Below, in pieces: positions 11,262 through 25,000 of a stretch of DNA of 64,000 nt (the stretch's first letter is position 1; each line of letters begins with the position of its first letter). The position numbers and the translations under genes were made by a program. This DNA comes from Pelomyxa schiedti (lineage: Eukaryota > Evosea > Pelobiontida > Pelomyxidae), in NCBI GenBank assembly GCA_020536535.1, contig JAHLWZ010000829.1, forward strand, positions 1-64,000, given 5' to 3'. The notes beneath the pieces are model-generated. The model made no database searches. It saw only the letters and a program-made list of their open reading frames with translations, and was not told the DNA's origin.

Positions 11262-14200
11262 TCAATCTTTGTTTTGTTGTAACTGTATCTGCCTTGGTCT
11301 CTTCGGGTTTGGTTGGTTGTATTCTGGTGTTTTTGGTGGAAGGGCCTCGGGTCTGGGTCTGAGCCGGTGTAGGAGAGACGGATGAAGGTGAACTGGAGTT
11401 GATGGTGTTGTAGCTGAAGTAGTGGTGGTGTGGGAAGGGGTGGTACTTGCGGCGGCTGTGTGTGGGGAGGTGGGAAGGGTAGCGTGGGGTGAAAGGGGTA
11501 ACTTGGCCGGTGTGTTCGGTGTGTTTGCGGTTGTAATTGTTGCGGGTTTCTTGGCGAGTGTCAACTTGAGGGCTTGCAAGTCGGTTGAATTCTGACTGGG
11601 AAGGGTCAGTGGGGTGGTGGAATCCTAATTTATACACACATGCGTCGTTCGAGGATAGTAAGGCTTTTTTGATACGCCATTTTGTCGGAAAATGTTTTCA
11701 TGTACTTACTAAGGAGTATTCTAAATTCTTTTTCCTGTTGATGTTACATACTGAGCTGTGACGGGTTTCCCTACCTTCGCGCATCGGAAAATATCAAAAG
11801 TAGAATTTAATTGTTGGCACTGAGCCTTGGTATCCTGCAATTCCCCTTCCATGAGAACCAGCTTTGTTTTTGGACTGTCTCAAACTATCAGGAACAATGA
11901 AAACCTTAAAGAAAAAAGAAGGTACCACGAGTTTGAGGATATCTGTTGAGGAGCTTTATTAAAATTTAACAAAGAAGTTGAACTCAACTCACTTGTGCCA
12001 ACTCTTTTTCCAATTGTGTCACTCGCTCTGAAAGTCCATTTCTGTGCGAAATGAGGTGCTGAGGGTAACATTGGATCTACCTTTCTTCAACTGCTTCAGT
12101 TAATCCCGTGGTTAATGACAACAGTTTATTGTGTGCCGATTCGAGCTCCTTTTTCTGGCTGTCAACACGTTTGTCACTCTCATTAATTTCATTTTGGAGT
12201 AAGGCAGTTAATTCAGTCGCCTCAGAAAGTCTCTGGTCGAGTGACGCATTATTTTCCCTCAAACTATTCAGCTCTTCTTCCGCTCTGAGAGAGTTAAATA
12301 AAAGTAAAAAGAAAGAAGGTGAAGCCTTTGACAGATAGTAAGCTGTTTCCTCAAGGAAAGTGATGTCTCAGCAGCAACTTTCAGCTCTTCCCTTTGTCTT
12401 GCGTTGATCTACTACAATTAGGTAAATTGCGTCACGAGGTTATTACCTCCTCCAGTGAAGTAGCCTTCTTTGTGAGTTGAGTTATGTTGGAGACCAAAGA
12501 ACTGTTGTTGGCCGATTCAGCTTGGAGGCGTTGAAGGAGATCCCCAAGTTCCTTTTCCTTCGTAATAATAGCACTCTTGATTTTGTGAAGTTGTTCAGCT
12601 GCCTATGTTTTTGGTTTTTGATCAACAGAGTGAAGTATTTCATTTTTAATTCCAGGTTACCTCATTTTTCTGATTTTCGTAATTGGCAATTTTTACTTCA
12701 AGTCGCCTGCACTCGCATTCTTTTTCCTCAAACCCCGATTTGACAGATCCCAACATAGAAGACAAACTTTCTTTCTCGTGGATAAGGCTAGAGTTTTGGT
12801 TTTGCCACTCTTCCGCTTCCTGGTTCTTTCTCGCCACTTGTTCTGTGAGCAACTGTATTTGTGAATTAGATTGCTCTAACGCTGTTTCCAGCTCCGAAAT
12901 TCTGTCTTCAAGTCGAGAACCATTGTCTTCCAGGGCTAAATTTTTCTCAGTAGAGTTTCTATATTTCTTCTCCAAGTTCTCTAGTTTCTCTAGGCATGAA
13001 GTGTGATTGCAAGTGAGTAGCTTGAGGTCTTTCTCAGCACTTTCCTTCTGCCTCAGTATGTCAGAGATTTGTATTTCGAGATGTGCTTGGTGCGCTTTCA
13101 GATCCTCTGTGCTGGAAAGGTTCGCACCCTCTCTTTGTTTTGCAGCAGCTAAGTTGGCTTGGTACTGAGTAAGTTCTGCTTGGTACTGAGTAAGTTCGAG
13201 CTGTTGGGCAGACAACTTAGATTCTAACAGCCCCTTGGTTTTTTCACTGCTAATAAGCTCCTTTTCGATCATTGTGAGTCTTTCCTTGACACACTGAAGG
13301 TCATTCGTGGTCTCCCTCAACAATGTATTTTTAGCATTCAGTTCCAGTTTACTTGACTCGGTCAGTTGTGCCAGTCGAGCTTGTGCCTGCTTCAGATGCT
13401 TTTCCAGGGCTTCGCATTTTCGTTTTTCCTCTTCCATGCAATTCCTATTTTCTTCAAGTTGCTTCTTCACTGCCAGGAGCTCTTCTTGGGAAATACAGAG
13501 GTTCTCATTGACAGATACAAGTTGTTCCTGTGCGGACTCCTTCGACAATCTTTCTGAGTTCAATGAGTCCCGAGTTTGACCTAATTGCACTTCCATTTGC
13601 TTCAACTTGGTTTGTAATACGTCGGCCATGCTCTGGAAGAAGGTGAGCTGTTCTATTGTCTGCGTCAACTGTTCTTTGCAGGTATTATAGTCCTTACATT
13701 TGGTGGTGAGAGTATCAACTTGACACTGCATGTCATAAGACTCTTTTTCATGCAAGGCTTTTGACTCTTTGATTTCATTTTCTTTTTCTTGTAGTTTCGT
13801 GGCAAGATGGGAGATGCGGGTTTCCAAATTTGCTATGTGTTGACATAATTCTGTTTTTGTTTGTTCCAATGTTTGTTGAAGGGAAAGTAACTGTGTCATT
13901 TTATCAGCAGAGGCCTGCTTCTCAGATTGCATGTTAACTTCCATTTCTGCAATAGTTGCCTTAAGCTCTTCATTGCTCCTTCTGAGTTTTGAGTTGTCAT
14001 TCTTAATTTCACGCACAGTCGCAACCAAAACTTCGATGTCGTTGCCTGGAGCTAGCACACTGTGAGAGGAAGAACTTTCAATCCCAACACCGATTTTGAT
14101 AGCAGTGTGAAATTCCTGCTGGATTTGACTTTTCATCAAAGTGTTTATAGCAAGCTGTTCAGAATATTTGTTTTCAGTAATTGCCTTCAAGCTCTTTTCT

Positions 14201-17200
14201 TCTTCATAGCGTGAATCGAGAATGGTCAGTTGGTCTTGCAGTTCCTTGTTATGTTGCAAAAGAGTGAGGGTCCGAGCTTCTGTATCATTAAGGTTTTGTT
14301 TCACAATCTGCAAGTTGGCAGCCGACTCCTTGCACAAATTATCTGCCGTCACAAGCCGTTCCTCGAATTCTTGATTTTTTGATTGCAGGAGATGACACCT
14401 TGCCTCAACTTCCCCTAGCTCGGTTTTTTGCATTGATAGCTGCATTTCTTTTTCTTTCAGTTCACTTCCCATGTGAGTAACTTTGTCTTCCAAGGAATTT
14501 AGCTCAGACATGGCCACCTGTAACTGGGCGGTTTTCTCTTCCAATTGGGATTTGACAGGTGTGAGTTCTGATTCATGTGTTGTGATCAAGAGGTCAATGT
14601 TTCTGGTAAGACTCTCAATTTTAGTTTGCAACTGTAACTTTTGATGAGAAGAGAGAGCGAGGGATTTTTCTAACTCGTCAGCTCGTTTCTGCAACGTAGC
14701 CTTTTCTGCATTGGTAGTCTCTAGGGAGCTATGTATGGATTCGTTTGCTCTTTCATACTTCACTAAGTTTTCCGTTGCGACAGCCTCAGCGGATCGAACA
14801 TGATTCAATTTTATCTCTAATTCGTGGATATTTTCTACTAGTGATGCAGTCCTTGAAACGGAGGTGTCAAGTTTCTCATTTGTGTCATGTAATTGTTGTT
14901 GAAGAAGTAAAGATGTATTCATCTGAGTTGCATTTACCTCTGAGAGTCCAGACACCCGTTGCTCCATGCAGGATAATGCTTTCTTTCTCTCTGTCACCAA
15001 CTTCTTCAATTCACACTTCTTTGCTTTCAGTTTCTCCACCTGGTCTTGGAGAATGACTGTTGTTTCTATCTTAGCTTCAATATCCAGTTTTAGAGAGTGC
15101 ACTTCCAGGACCATTTTATCTACTCTACTTTGCAAAGCCTGCTCATTTTCTGAGGAGACCACAATCCTCCTCTCCAAGTTTTTGTTTCGGACTTTTTCTT
15201 GCTCCAATAACCCGATCAAGGAAACTCTCTCCTCTTCCAGAATCGAGGTCTGTTTCTGCAGAGTTTCGAGTGCAACAAGATTGCCTTGTAGTTTACTTAT
15301 CTCATCTCTCTGTTGTGCTATCTCCTTTTCCAAAGTACTCTCACACAACCTTTGCTCTTCAAGGTATTTTTGTAAGTCGCCGATCTGCTTCTGATAGACG
15401 GCAGCAGCATTACTTGATTTATTTTCTAGGTCACGGTACATTTGGTCCTGTAATTCCAGTTGCTTGTTTTTCTCGTTGTTCACTTGGGTTGCCTGAGAAA
15501 GACCAAGGGTAAGTGCTGTATTTTCCTGTAGCAACTGTATTTGCTGTGACTCATAGGATCTAATTTGAGCTTCCATGTTCTGGATCTTGCTCTGTTGTTG
15601 TGTTGAGAGTTCCTGCATGGAGTTTGCATCGGCCTGATAGTTTTCTAATCTTTCCATCCACTGGAGCTTTTGTTTCTCAAAAAGCGTTTCCTTCTCCTTA
15701 ATTGTATCTAGAAGAGTTGTGTTCTCCCGGGAGATTTTTATCTTCTCTTCATTACGTAGGTCAATCTCTTGCTTTCTCTCAAGTTCTCTTTTCTCGTAGT
15801 CTGAAATGGTTCTTTCCAGTTCAACGTTCTTTTGCTTGGCGCAAGCGAGTTGGTCCATGTATTTACCAACAGTATCCTTCAATTCTGATGTCTGCTGTAA
15901 TAAATCAGCAAATAGTTTGCTCTGTTCTTCAGTTGCGCAGTTTTTACTCATTTGGGCAAGTTGGGAATGAAGGATAGTGTTAGATTCCTGTAAGGCTAAA
16001 TTCTTTTCTTCAAGGCTTGTAAGTTTCTCTTGTGCTTGGTTATACCTTTCCTTTAAGGTAGTGAATTCTGATTGCATGAAACCACTTTCCTGCCGGTAGT
16101 TGTTGCACTGATGAGACAACTCTTCTGCTTTTACCTTGCCCTCTTCAACTTGACTTAATAGAACAGTGAGCTGGCTGGATTGCGAGACAATCGTTTGGTG
16201 TTGTTGTTCAATTTCCTGTGAAAACTGTTTTCTTTGCTTTTCATTTTCAGCAGTCATGTTCCCAATGAAAAGTTGAAGATCGCAATTACTTTGCTGTTGT
16301 TGTGTACACTTCTGATGAAGTGCTTGGTGTTGCTGCTCAAATTCCTGGCGCTCTTTATGGAATCTTTTTTCCATATCGGCATTTTCTTTCTTCAGCTCAG
16401 CGCATTGATCTTCCATGGAATGCAAGAGTGAGATACTTTGCTCTCTCTGCTCATCCATCATCTTCACTAGAGAGGCATGCTTCAGTTCGTCGTTAGCGAG
16501 TGACTGCTTCAGTCTTTCAACTTCAGAAACTTGCATTTGGTACCTTTCCTGAGACTCTTTCAGTTGCTGAAGTAAGTCACAGAGCTCCTTATTTTTATTT
16601 TCCTCCAGAGCTTTCAAGTGCTGGCTAAGTTCCAGGAGCTTCTTATCAGAGTACTCTTGTTGTGTGCGCAACTTGTTGGCAATTGTTGTATTCTCTTCCT
16701 TTAATTGGGCTTTCTCGGATTCCAATGTTTCACAGGTCTTACTCAACTGCGAATGTTTTGCCTGCAAGTTTGCATGTTGGGGCAGAAGGATCTCGTACTC
16801 ACTTTGTAGTTTCGAGTACTTTGTGCACTGCAGTTCCGAATCGGCGCACTTTTGTTTGAAGAGATGTAACTTGGATTTTATTTTTTCACAGTGCCTCTGT
16901 TGCATATCTGACTGTGATTTCAATTCAGACACAACTTTCTCACCCTGCTCTTGGATTGCACGAAGTCGTTCCTTGTACTCAAAGGTTTCTTGAGTGTACT
17001 GTGCTGTCAAAGTAGAGAGTTGACTCAGAAGTGATTCCTTTTGCTCTTGGAGAAGTGTGATACTTTCTTGCAGTTTTTGGTTCTGACCTTGCAGATCCTG
17101 AGCTCCAAGAATAAGTCCTTCACACTGTTGTTGAAGTGACGTAATCGAGGTTTTCAGGTTATTTATCTCTTCTTTCAAGAGAGAAATGGTGCTGCATTGC

Positions 17201-19703
17201 GATTCACTATGCTGTTTGGTAGATGTGAGCTCCTCTTTCAGAGTTGCATTTTGTTGTTGGAAGGACTGCAGTTGATTTTGGGTATCTTGCAATTCTGTGA
17301 CTTTTACCGTTGCACCTTCCAGTTCCTTCTGGAGCTGCTCGTTGTGAAGCCTTTCATCAGTCAGTGATTTTTTCATGCGTTCAAGTTCATACTGGCACTC
17401 CTGATGTTGCTGCTTAATATCTGCCAGTTCACTTATTTCAAGTTTCAATTTTGCATTGCCGCCTAACTCCGTTTGCAGTAGCAGCTTCTCTTTCTCTAAA
17501 TTTTTTTTCTCCTGTTGTGTACTTTGGATATCAGCTTCAAGTTCTGCTTTAATCTGTTCTACTGCTGCTAATTGCAGGGTTGCCTTTTCTGCTTCTTCTA
17601 CTAGGTGTTGAATTTCCTTTTGCTGTTCCTCAACTACAGCAGTCTTTTGGGTCAACTCCCTCTGTACTGAAGCAACCTCCTCCCTAGTTGTTTGAAGAAG
17701 TGTAGACAAAGTGGAATTGTCCATTTTAAGAGTAGTATGTAGTTTTTCAGCTTCATGATGTGTTTGTATCTGACGTTGAAGAGAATCCATTTGACTCTCC
17801 AATTCGATGTTTTTTGCTTCAGATTCACGCAGCCGAGTGGTGTGGCCAGAAACAAGAGTTCTCTCACAGTTCAGTTGTTCAGTCAGGTCATTTAATTTCT
17901 GGAGGAGTGCTTGCCTTTCGTTTTCGTGCATTTCTGTGAGAGAAGTAGAGTGTTCACTCATTTTAGATTGGCATGAGACCAAACTATCCTTTGTTTGCTG
18001 AAAACACAGTGCAATGTTTTCCACTTGTGTGAGAGCCTCATTTATGGAAATGCCACTGTTAGTTGCTTCAATCTGCAGATTACACTGTTGCCGGACTACA
18101 TTATATACTGCGTTCACGAGAGTGTCGTATTGTTCTCTCAATTGGGTGTTAGTGGTGTTAGTCACAGTGAGGTCATCAAGTCTGGTCTTCATTTCACAGC
18201 ATTTTCCTTCCAATTCGAGTATCTTCTCTTTCTCTTGTTTAATTTCTAGGTCACTTCGGTCTTTCTCCCTCTGTAACTCCTCAGCTTTCATCAGTGCTGC
18301 CTGTGATAGCTCAGCTAGCTTGGAGTTTTGGTCTTTACACTCGGACAGATCTTTTTTCAACTGCTCAGAGTCACTGTCGTGGGCAGGCATATCATTTTTG
18401 GCAAGCATGAGATTTTTTAGTTCTTTATCTTTGTGTGCAAGCAGTGCTGCTAACCTCAGGCAAGATTCATTTTTACACATGAAGGGTTCGACAGCTTCTG
18501 GTGCCTTGACAACAGTAGGGTCACTGTCCTTCTGGACAAGAGCATCTGTAACTTCCTTTATTCTGTAGTTAGCTGCTGGCTGGCAATGGGCACTTACCAC
18601 AGAAGAGTTGGATTTTGCATCATCCATTTGTTTCATTTTTTTGTCAAGTTGATCCACAATCGAATGAAGCAAGAACTGGAGTGTTATGTAAGTTAAAGAA
18701 CAATGTTTGCAACTAATGTGTATCAAGAAACATTTTCCTCTCTCATCTGTGTGCATAATAAGATTTTTCTTTTTTTAAGTAATTTATCAACCTTGGCGAC
18801 ATCCTGTGCCTCTTTCTCCTGTGCTTCCCTGGGAAAAAAATAAAATTAAATGATTAAGTACTTCCTGGTTCACAGACTCGTAACTAATCGAAATATTAAG
18901 CATCTTACTGTAAAGTTCTCAGCTCCTGTAGTCTGAAGGAAAGAGTGGTATTCAAAGCTGCTATCTCGTCATCTTTTGCTTTTCTGAAGAAATTCAATGA
19001 ACAGTCGAGGGAAAAAACACCTACAATATTTCAAGAGGGTTTTCCATCTGCCACATGCAAAGTTAAAATAGGCGATATAGATGTATGATACCGTGGAATT
19101 TGGCATAGGTTCATCGGTGATAAACGCTGGGGACACATGTGAGCCAATTGTTGCATCAAAGTCAAGAAAGGGTTGCTGAGGCTTGTTTTGTTAAATAGAG
19201 TCATACCAAAAAAAAACAAAAAAAAGTTGGCGTACTGGAGGAAGGAAGGCATCCCTATTTGAGGGAACAACATCAGGAGGTGCCATCACCTACCACCATT
19301 AGATCAGTGCAAAAATCACGAAGCGCCCGACTGGTACCCTTTTGGCGGCCTGCTTTCTAACTGTTGTCATCATGTGCGGAGGTCCTGGGTCGTCCGAGTG
19401 TGTTTTGTGCGACACATGCTGTACAGTAGCAGGCGCGATTGCTATTACAGTCCCCCCCTTTCCCGCTTTCCTCGCCGACGACGTGGTGCTGTCCAGCGCC
19501 CTGAGCGACGACGACGAAGAGCTGCTGCTGCTACTACTTGGATACATCGCCGCACTCGTTGGGTCATGTTGTTGTTGCTGGCGTTGCTTACTGCCACCAT
19601 CTTTCCTTGTTGAGTGTGCCTGAGATCCACTACGACCCCCACCACCACCAGATTTCATTGTCCTGTTCATAGCATCCTCACGTGTCTTCTTGAACCCCTT
19701 CAT
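11262..19703 (-). CDS. Giant coiled-coil protein (about 2,300 residues)
   Basis: Short 5' exons encode MKGFKKTREDAMNRTMKSGG, a Ser/Gln-rich segment, MAPPDVVPSNRDAFLP, FLDFDATIGSHVSPAF and MENPLEILKAKDDEIAALN. One uninterrupted exon of about 6 kb (12.66-18.68 kb) then encodes nearly 2,000 residues of heptad-repeat coiled coil rich in Glu, Gln, Lys, Leu and Ser. Further short exons continue the coil, and the gene ends with a Pro/Thr-rich, basic tail. No motor, kinase, GRIP or membrane segment is visible. By composition it resembles golgins, giantin-like tethers or centrosomal scaffolds, but such resemblance is weak evidence. It could tether membranes or organise cytoskeleton. The most 5' exons are less certain; ATG 19056 or 19047 are fallback starts. 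Confidence 0.75.
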
Positions 19704-19860
19704 CGTGATTTTTTTTTCTTTCTGGTCCAGGTGTCTTGGAAATGAAGGCGGCGTGATGGTACTAATGCCAAACCAATTAAATAGGAAAATAGAAACTGCA
19801 AAATTTCGTTTGACTTGATCGATCAAAATGGTTGTAGGGGGGGGCGTTTGAGTGTGAAGC

Positions 19861-21719
19861 CTATGGATCCACAGTCATCTCTAATTCGCTAAAGAACGTC
19901 CATCCCGAGTTCGACAGCACAATCCTCAGCAGTGTGTTCTGTGAGCCTCCTCCGCCCACAATCCTGAGCTGGTCAAGGTTCCCAAACACATACTCGCTCT
20001 GGGCCTGAGCCGGCAACAGCTTCCAGCTGCCGGCATCCACCCACGTGCTCCCATAATCCCGAGACACCGCCAGTGCCATTTTGGCCGGGAACAGAATCCC
20101 CTCATCTGGCAAGCTCAGCAAGTGAACAGCCACCCAATCAATCCCATAATCAGGCCCCACGTCCACAATAATCTCCGCATCACCTTGCACTGCCACCCAA
20201 TTCTCTGACTGGCTAGTTGTAGGGTCCCCAATAAGGCCGTCGCTCAACTTGGTCAACTCGGTATCCGGGTGATTATCCACCGGCTTCGTGGAATCGCCGT
20301 ATCTGTAAGTGAATGGCAATTGAATGTAGCCATCCTGGATGGAGAACCTGGGGTATTACATTGGTGTGGAGTTTTTGTTGTGGGTTGGAAAAAACACACC
20401 ATGATTTGTAGGCAGATAACATGCGCTTGGATTCATCGCAGTGTGCTGTATCAACTGTGCCGAATTGTGTCTGCTGTATCCAAGTCACGAACTTGGCTGC
20501 ATATCTGATGGATTATTATGTTAGAACTGGAGTTAAAAAGAAGAATTCGTACGGAATAGTTTGTTCAAGTTGCAATTTGAACCTACCAAGGGAAGCGGAT
20601 GCATAGCCACCTCCCTCAAGGTTCAGGCCCCAGTTAAAGGCCTCATTGTCTGACCAGAAGATAGGCAGGACATCAGCAAGAGCAGAGTAGTAGTCAGCCA
20701 ATGTGTAGTCATCACGGTTGAAGACCTTATAAGGATTAAACCAGAGGAATAGGAACGTGGTATACATTGATAGCATCAGCTCCAACACTGTCCTGCCATA
20801 TTTGTATGTCCACTCCTGTTGTGGCAGCAAATAACGCTGCTCGTTCTGCAATTGTAGCAGGTGTGACATTCATAGTCCTGGCACCATTCAAATAGGGAGA
20901 AACAGTAACCGGGATATTGTATCGGGACTTCATCATGGTTGTAACTTGTGTGTAATAGGGAAGCACAACATATTCTTCAGTCCAATAAGGTACCCCAGCT
21001 TCATCAAAGATAACTGCATTCATGTGAACCAGGGTTGTTTTCTCCATATTTTGGTAATCTTACACCATCCAGCAAGGGAGGTGAGGTTTTCATCTGGTAT
21101 CAAATTCAGGACATACTGGATATCTTCTCTCATATTAGTACTAATGCCAGGTTTTCAGGGAGGAAAAGAAAAGTGCCTGTTAGAGTATAGTTCAACTGGG
21201 GTTCCTGATAGAAATTCCAACAAGGGCCTGAAGAACTAGCACCAAGGTCTATAAGAACCTCAGACGACAACAAACAGGGATCAAATAAGCCTACACACGG
21301 ACACTGAGGTTCTCTGAGCGTGATGCAGCAAAGACGCCAGCCATTCCGTGAAAGGCGTGTTGATTATCCACTGGAAGTTATTAGATGGACATTCGTCGCC
21401 TGCGATCTGCCTCACGCCCTGAATTGGGCGGTTAGTTTTAATGTTCCCTTGGGCTTTGCTTGTGTGCAGGATTCGGATGAATCAACTCGCAAAATAAAAA
21501 GAAGACGAGTACCGAAACGACGACGATGTTCATCCCCAGGGATTGGATCTCGTCGAAAAAGTCACTGAGCAGCTGGTCCGAATCCAGTAACGGGGGCCAT
21601 AAAAATGTCCCGTGCAACGCCAGCGGAGACACCGTTTCCTTGCTGGCGCCTGAGGCCAGTCCCAGTCCCACACAAACTCCCGTCACTACGCAAATCAGCA
21701 AACACGCCCGTGCACTCAT
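19861..21719 (-). CDS. Secreted DUF4434-like glycoside hydrolase
   Basis: The N-terminus, MSARACLLICVVTGVCVGLG, is a clear signal peptide. It is followed by LHGTFLWPPLLDSDQLLSD and FFDEIQSLGMNIVVVS, the opening strand and helix of a DUF4434-type TIM barrel, a family related to glycoside hydrolases. Later exons carry MNAVIFDEAGVPYWTEEY, FAATTGVDIQIWQDSVGADA, MLSMYTTFLFLWFNP and SDNEAFNWGLNLEG, consistent with barrel strands bearing acidic residues. The last exon (19861-20319) encodes a separate beta-rich domain with ENWVAVQGDAEIIVDVG and IDWVAVHLLSLPDEGILFP. This looks like the DUF5109 or discoidin-like sandwich usually fused to DUF4434. It is probably secreted or lysosomal and acts on polysaccharide; the substrate is unknown. 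Exons around 21.1-21.4 kb are poorly resolved. Confidence 0.7.
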
Positions 21720-22074
21720 TCGTCAACGCAAAAAGAAGTTTGATGGTTCAAGACAAGTTCACTCCAGAGTTTTTGATGATGGTGTTCCTGGGACTTACAA
21801 TACTGTTGTTGTTCTGATTCTGAGACTCACACTGCGGGCTAAAAGCTCCAGAAGCTGCGTACTTGTTCTTGTAGCTCTTGGGACAAGCTGGTTTGAAGAG
21901 CTTCCTCATACGGTTGGACACCTTCGACACCACTGAGCTGGGAGTGAGTGTGTTTAGAAGTTCTCTGCGTCAAAGAGATCATAAGGCTTGGTTGTTGTAT
22001 TTGTGTGGTGTGGGCAAAGGATGTTGGTTTGAAGTTTAGAAAAGCTAAGTCCACTGACTGTGCTGTCTGGGCAC
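21720..22074. other. Divergent spacer, glycosidase and methyltransferase genes
   Basis: Separates the glycosidase start (-) from the methyltransferase start (+), so both promoters must lie here. A minus-strand frame at 21748-21933 (RMRKLFKPACPKSYKNKYA) is the only protein-like stretch. I cannot link it to either gene, and it may be a small separate gene or chance. Confidence 0.35.
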
Positions 22075-25000
22075 ATGAAGGGTCGTGGCGCTGTGGGCCG
22101 TGAGAGGTGCAAGGCCATGGGCATTGGTGGCAATCTCGAATACGCCATTGCCCTCAGCAGCGACGAAGGCGACGAGGAGTACCTGGAGGAAGAGGCAGAG
22201 GACGATGAGTGGTGCACGAGGGCTTCACTGTGCGAGGAGGCCGAGTCGCCCCCACGGGGCAGCGGCGACGACGACTACGGCGAGCCGGCGAGGGTGAAGG
22301 AGGAAGAAGACGAAGACGAAGACGAGGACGAGGACGAGGACGAGGAGAGGGAGGGGAATGGAGCCGATGGCGATGTCGCTGCTGCTGATGCTGGCGATGG
22401 TGGGGATCATTACCGCGATTATGGGCGCGAGGCAGACTGTGACCACACAAATCAAGACCAGGGCGAAACTGCTGCTGCTGATGATAATGATGATGCTGAT
22501 GATGATGATAAGGGGGAGAAAGATGGTGGCGATGTTGAGGAGAGGGGGGACGAGGCGAGTGAGTATTATGATTCTGATGAAGATGAAAGCTGTGACGAGG
22601 CCCAGCAAGAGGAAGCGGAAGAAGAAGAATATATTAATGATGATGATGAAGACCAAGTGGAGCACGGTGTTGATGACAACTCTGACATGGAAGAACATTG
22701 TACCGTGGATAGTGATGACGGCTGTGAGACTGCTGAGTACCTGTCTGATGAACTTGAATACCAAAGTGCAGGCAAGAGGCCCACATCAGCCAGCTCCTTT
22801 TTCTTTTTATTGATTGCCATCTTCTTCTTCTTCTTCTTCTTCTTTGCAATTACTCCTCTTCAGCAGAAGAAAGTGAAAACTCAAAGGATTCTCCCCTGCC
22901 CTCTGCACGCAGAGTTTCACCACACAAATGGGCAAAGAGGCCGGATGGCAATGGTCCTGAGGACTATAATATCGGTGAGTGGGTACAGTTTATTCCGGAC
23001 GACGAATATCAGTCTGAGCTCAACTACTTGGCAAGTGTACACAAATACAACTCAGTAGTTATTAACAACAAAACAAAAGCCTGGTCAACCCAATTCAAAA
23101 ATCACATTGTGGATAGGCCAGATTGTAAGAAAAAGTGAGACTGAAGTGAGAACTAGATGGCTTTGGGATCCTGCAGATACCTTTTCCCAGGATGTTGGGG
23201 GCATAGCACACTCTCGTGAGTTGTATTTGGGCCATGTGGATGACTCCAACTCATTCGATTGGAATGAGCAGATCTATGTTCAGAAGAAATGCTTTGTAAG
23301 GCCTCTGCAAGAGTTATTGTTTCCTGACTTAAATGGCAGGTGAAATATTTTTCTTCTTTGGAAGGAGAAGAATTTAAAAACTGGGTGAGGCTAGAGGATC
23401 ATTATTTCTATAGATTCGAGTATAACAGTAAAGAGTATTCTATCGATGAGAAGTCTTTTTTTTATTATTATTTTCACTAGGGTATGTTACACTGACCCAC
23501 GTGACCTTCAGAAGAGAGATATGACCCGTCCACCCCGGATTTTGGATACTTTCTGTGGGTGTGGTGGTCTCAGCTACGGCTTTGAGCAAGTGTGTACCTT
23601 TGTTTGTTTTTTGTTCTTGAAACCTTTCTGAGCTATTTATTGAAGGCAGGCTTTCCTGTGACTTGGGCTATTGAGAGGGATGCCCACGCCCTGAAATCGT
23701 ACATGAGGCAGCATGGTAACGTTATACCCATTCAAGGCTGTGTGAAGGAATTACTCAAATCACTAAAAAATCTGGCATCACTATCAAGCAGAGAAAGTGA
23801 GTATGCGTTTATTTCATTATCTAGTAAAATGTAAATAGAAGCCTGCCATGACAACGATAAGTTCAACACAAAGAACACAAAGGACAGCACAAAACCCGAC
23901 ACAAAAACAAACAATAAGTACAACACAAAACGCGGCACAAAGGACAGTACAAAGGGCAACTGGGAAATTAGCTCGGTTCAGGATATGCATTTCTCAGGGT
24001 CATCATTGTCATTTCTTGTTGAATGGAAAGGGAAGTGGGCCCCTTCATATAATGCCTGGAAAGCACTCGATGAGATAAATGCAGATAGATGCATCTCACA
24101 GTTCCTCCATTCACATTATCCGAACTTTTCCAATCGGAGAATGTTCAGACATACGAACTCCCACAAGGGCTTCCAGTTTTCTTCGGACCTTGCTGCCCTG
24201 CCTTGCGTACCAATCCCTGGAGAAGTTACAATGCTGATAGGAGGGCCACCTTGCCAAGGTGTCAGCAGATGCAATAGACTCAGGGAGCTAAAGCATCCTC
24301 TCAGAAATAAAGACAACCAAATGATGGCTGTTTTCCTGGACTACATTGCATTCCTAAAGCCTGAAATTGTTCTCTTTGAGAATGTTACTGGCGTTTTTGA
24401 TGTGAATGATGCCTTCTTGATGAGAATGCTGATAGCGAAGTTACTTAGTTTGGGTTATCAAGCCAGACTCGGTTTGCTAAATGCTTGTTGTTTTGGCACA
24501 CCACAAAGGAGATGGAGATGTTTTATTTGGGCTGCGAAAAGTGGTGTATTTCTACCCAAATTTCCTCCACCAAAATTCCAGATGCCACAACATGGACTAG
24601 CGTTGCGTAAAAAATTCCATCAGTAAGTGCACTCTCGCAATGAAAAACTTACCAAACTAGGTTTACAGTGATGCCGCACTACCGAAATTTAGCAGACCTT
24701 CCCCCGGCTTTAACTGTGTGGGACGCTATTTCAGGTTCTGATTATTTCTTTGGCACATTGCATTCTTCCACTGTTCCCAGACCTTCCAGAAAAAGTCGTA
24801 ATAAGTGGTGAAATTAAATATGCACACCACTGCTTATCCGCATATCAGAGAAGTCTGAGAATGCAGACTGATTCCACTGTTACGTTGCATTATAGCTTTT
24901 CCCCAAACAACCAGCAGGTTAGCATTCCGTTTTTATTGGTTCCTTCATCATTGTATCTAGAATTCTCTGGATGTAGCACTTGAACGGAATGGGGCACTTC

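Noticed and set aside
22225-22764. Minus-strand frame opposite the methyltransferase acidic region
   Set aside because: Shadow of Asp/Glu codons, giving Ile/Val/Phe-rich nonsense; the plus frame continues into the BAH domain.
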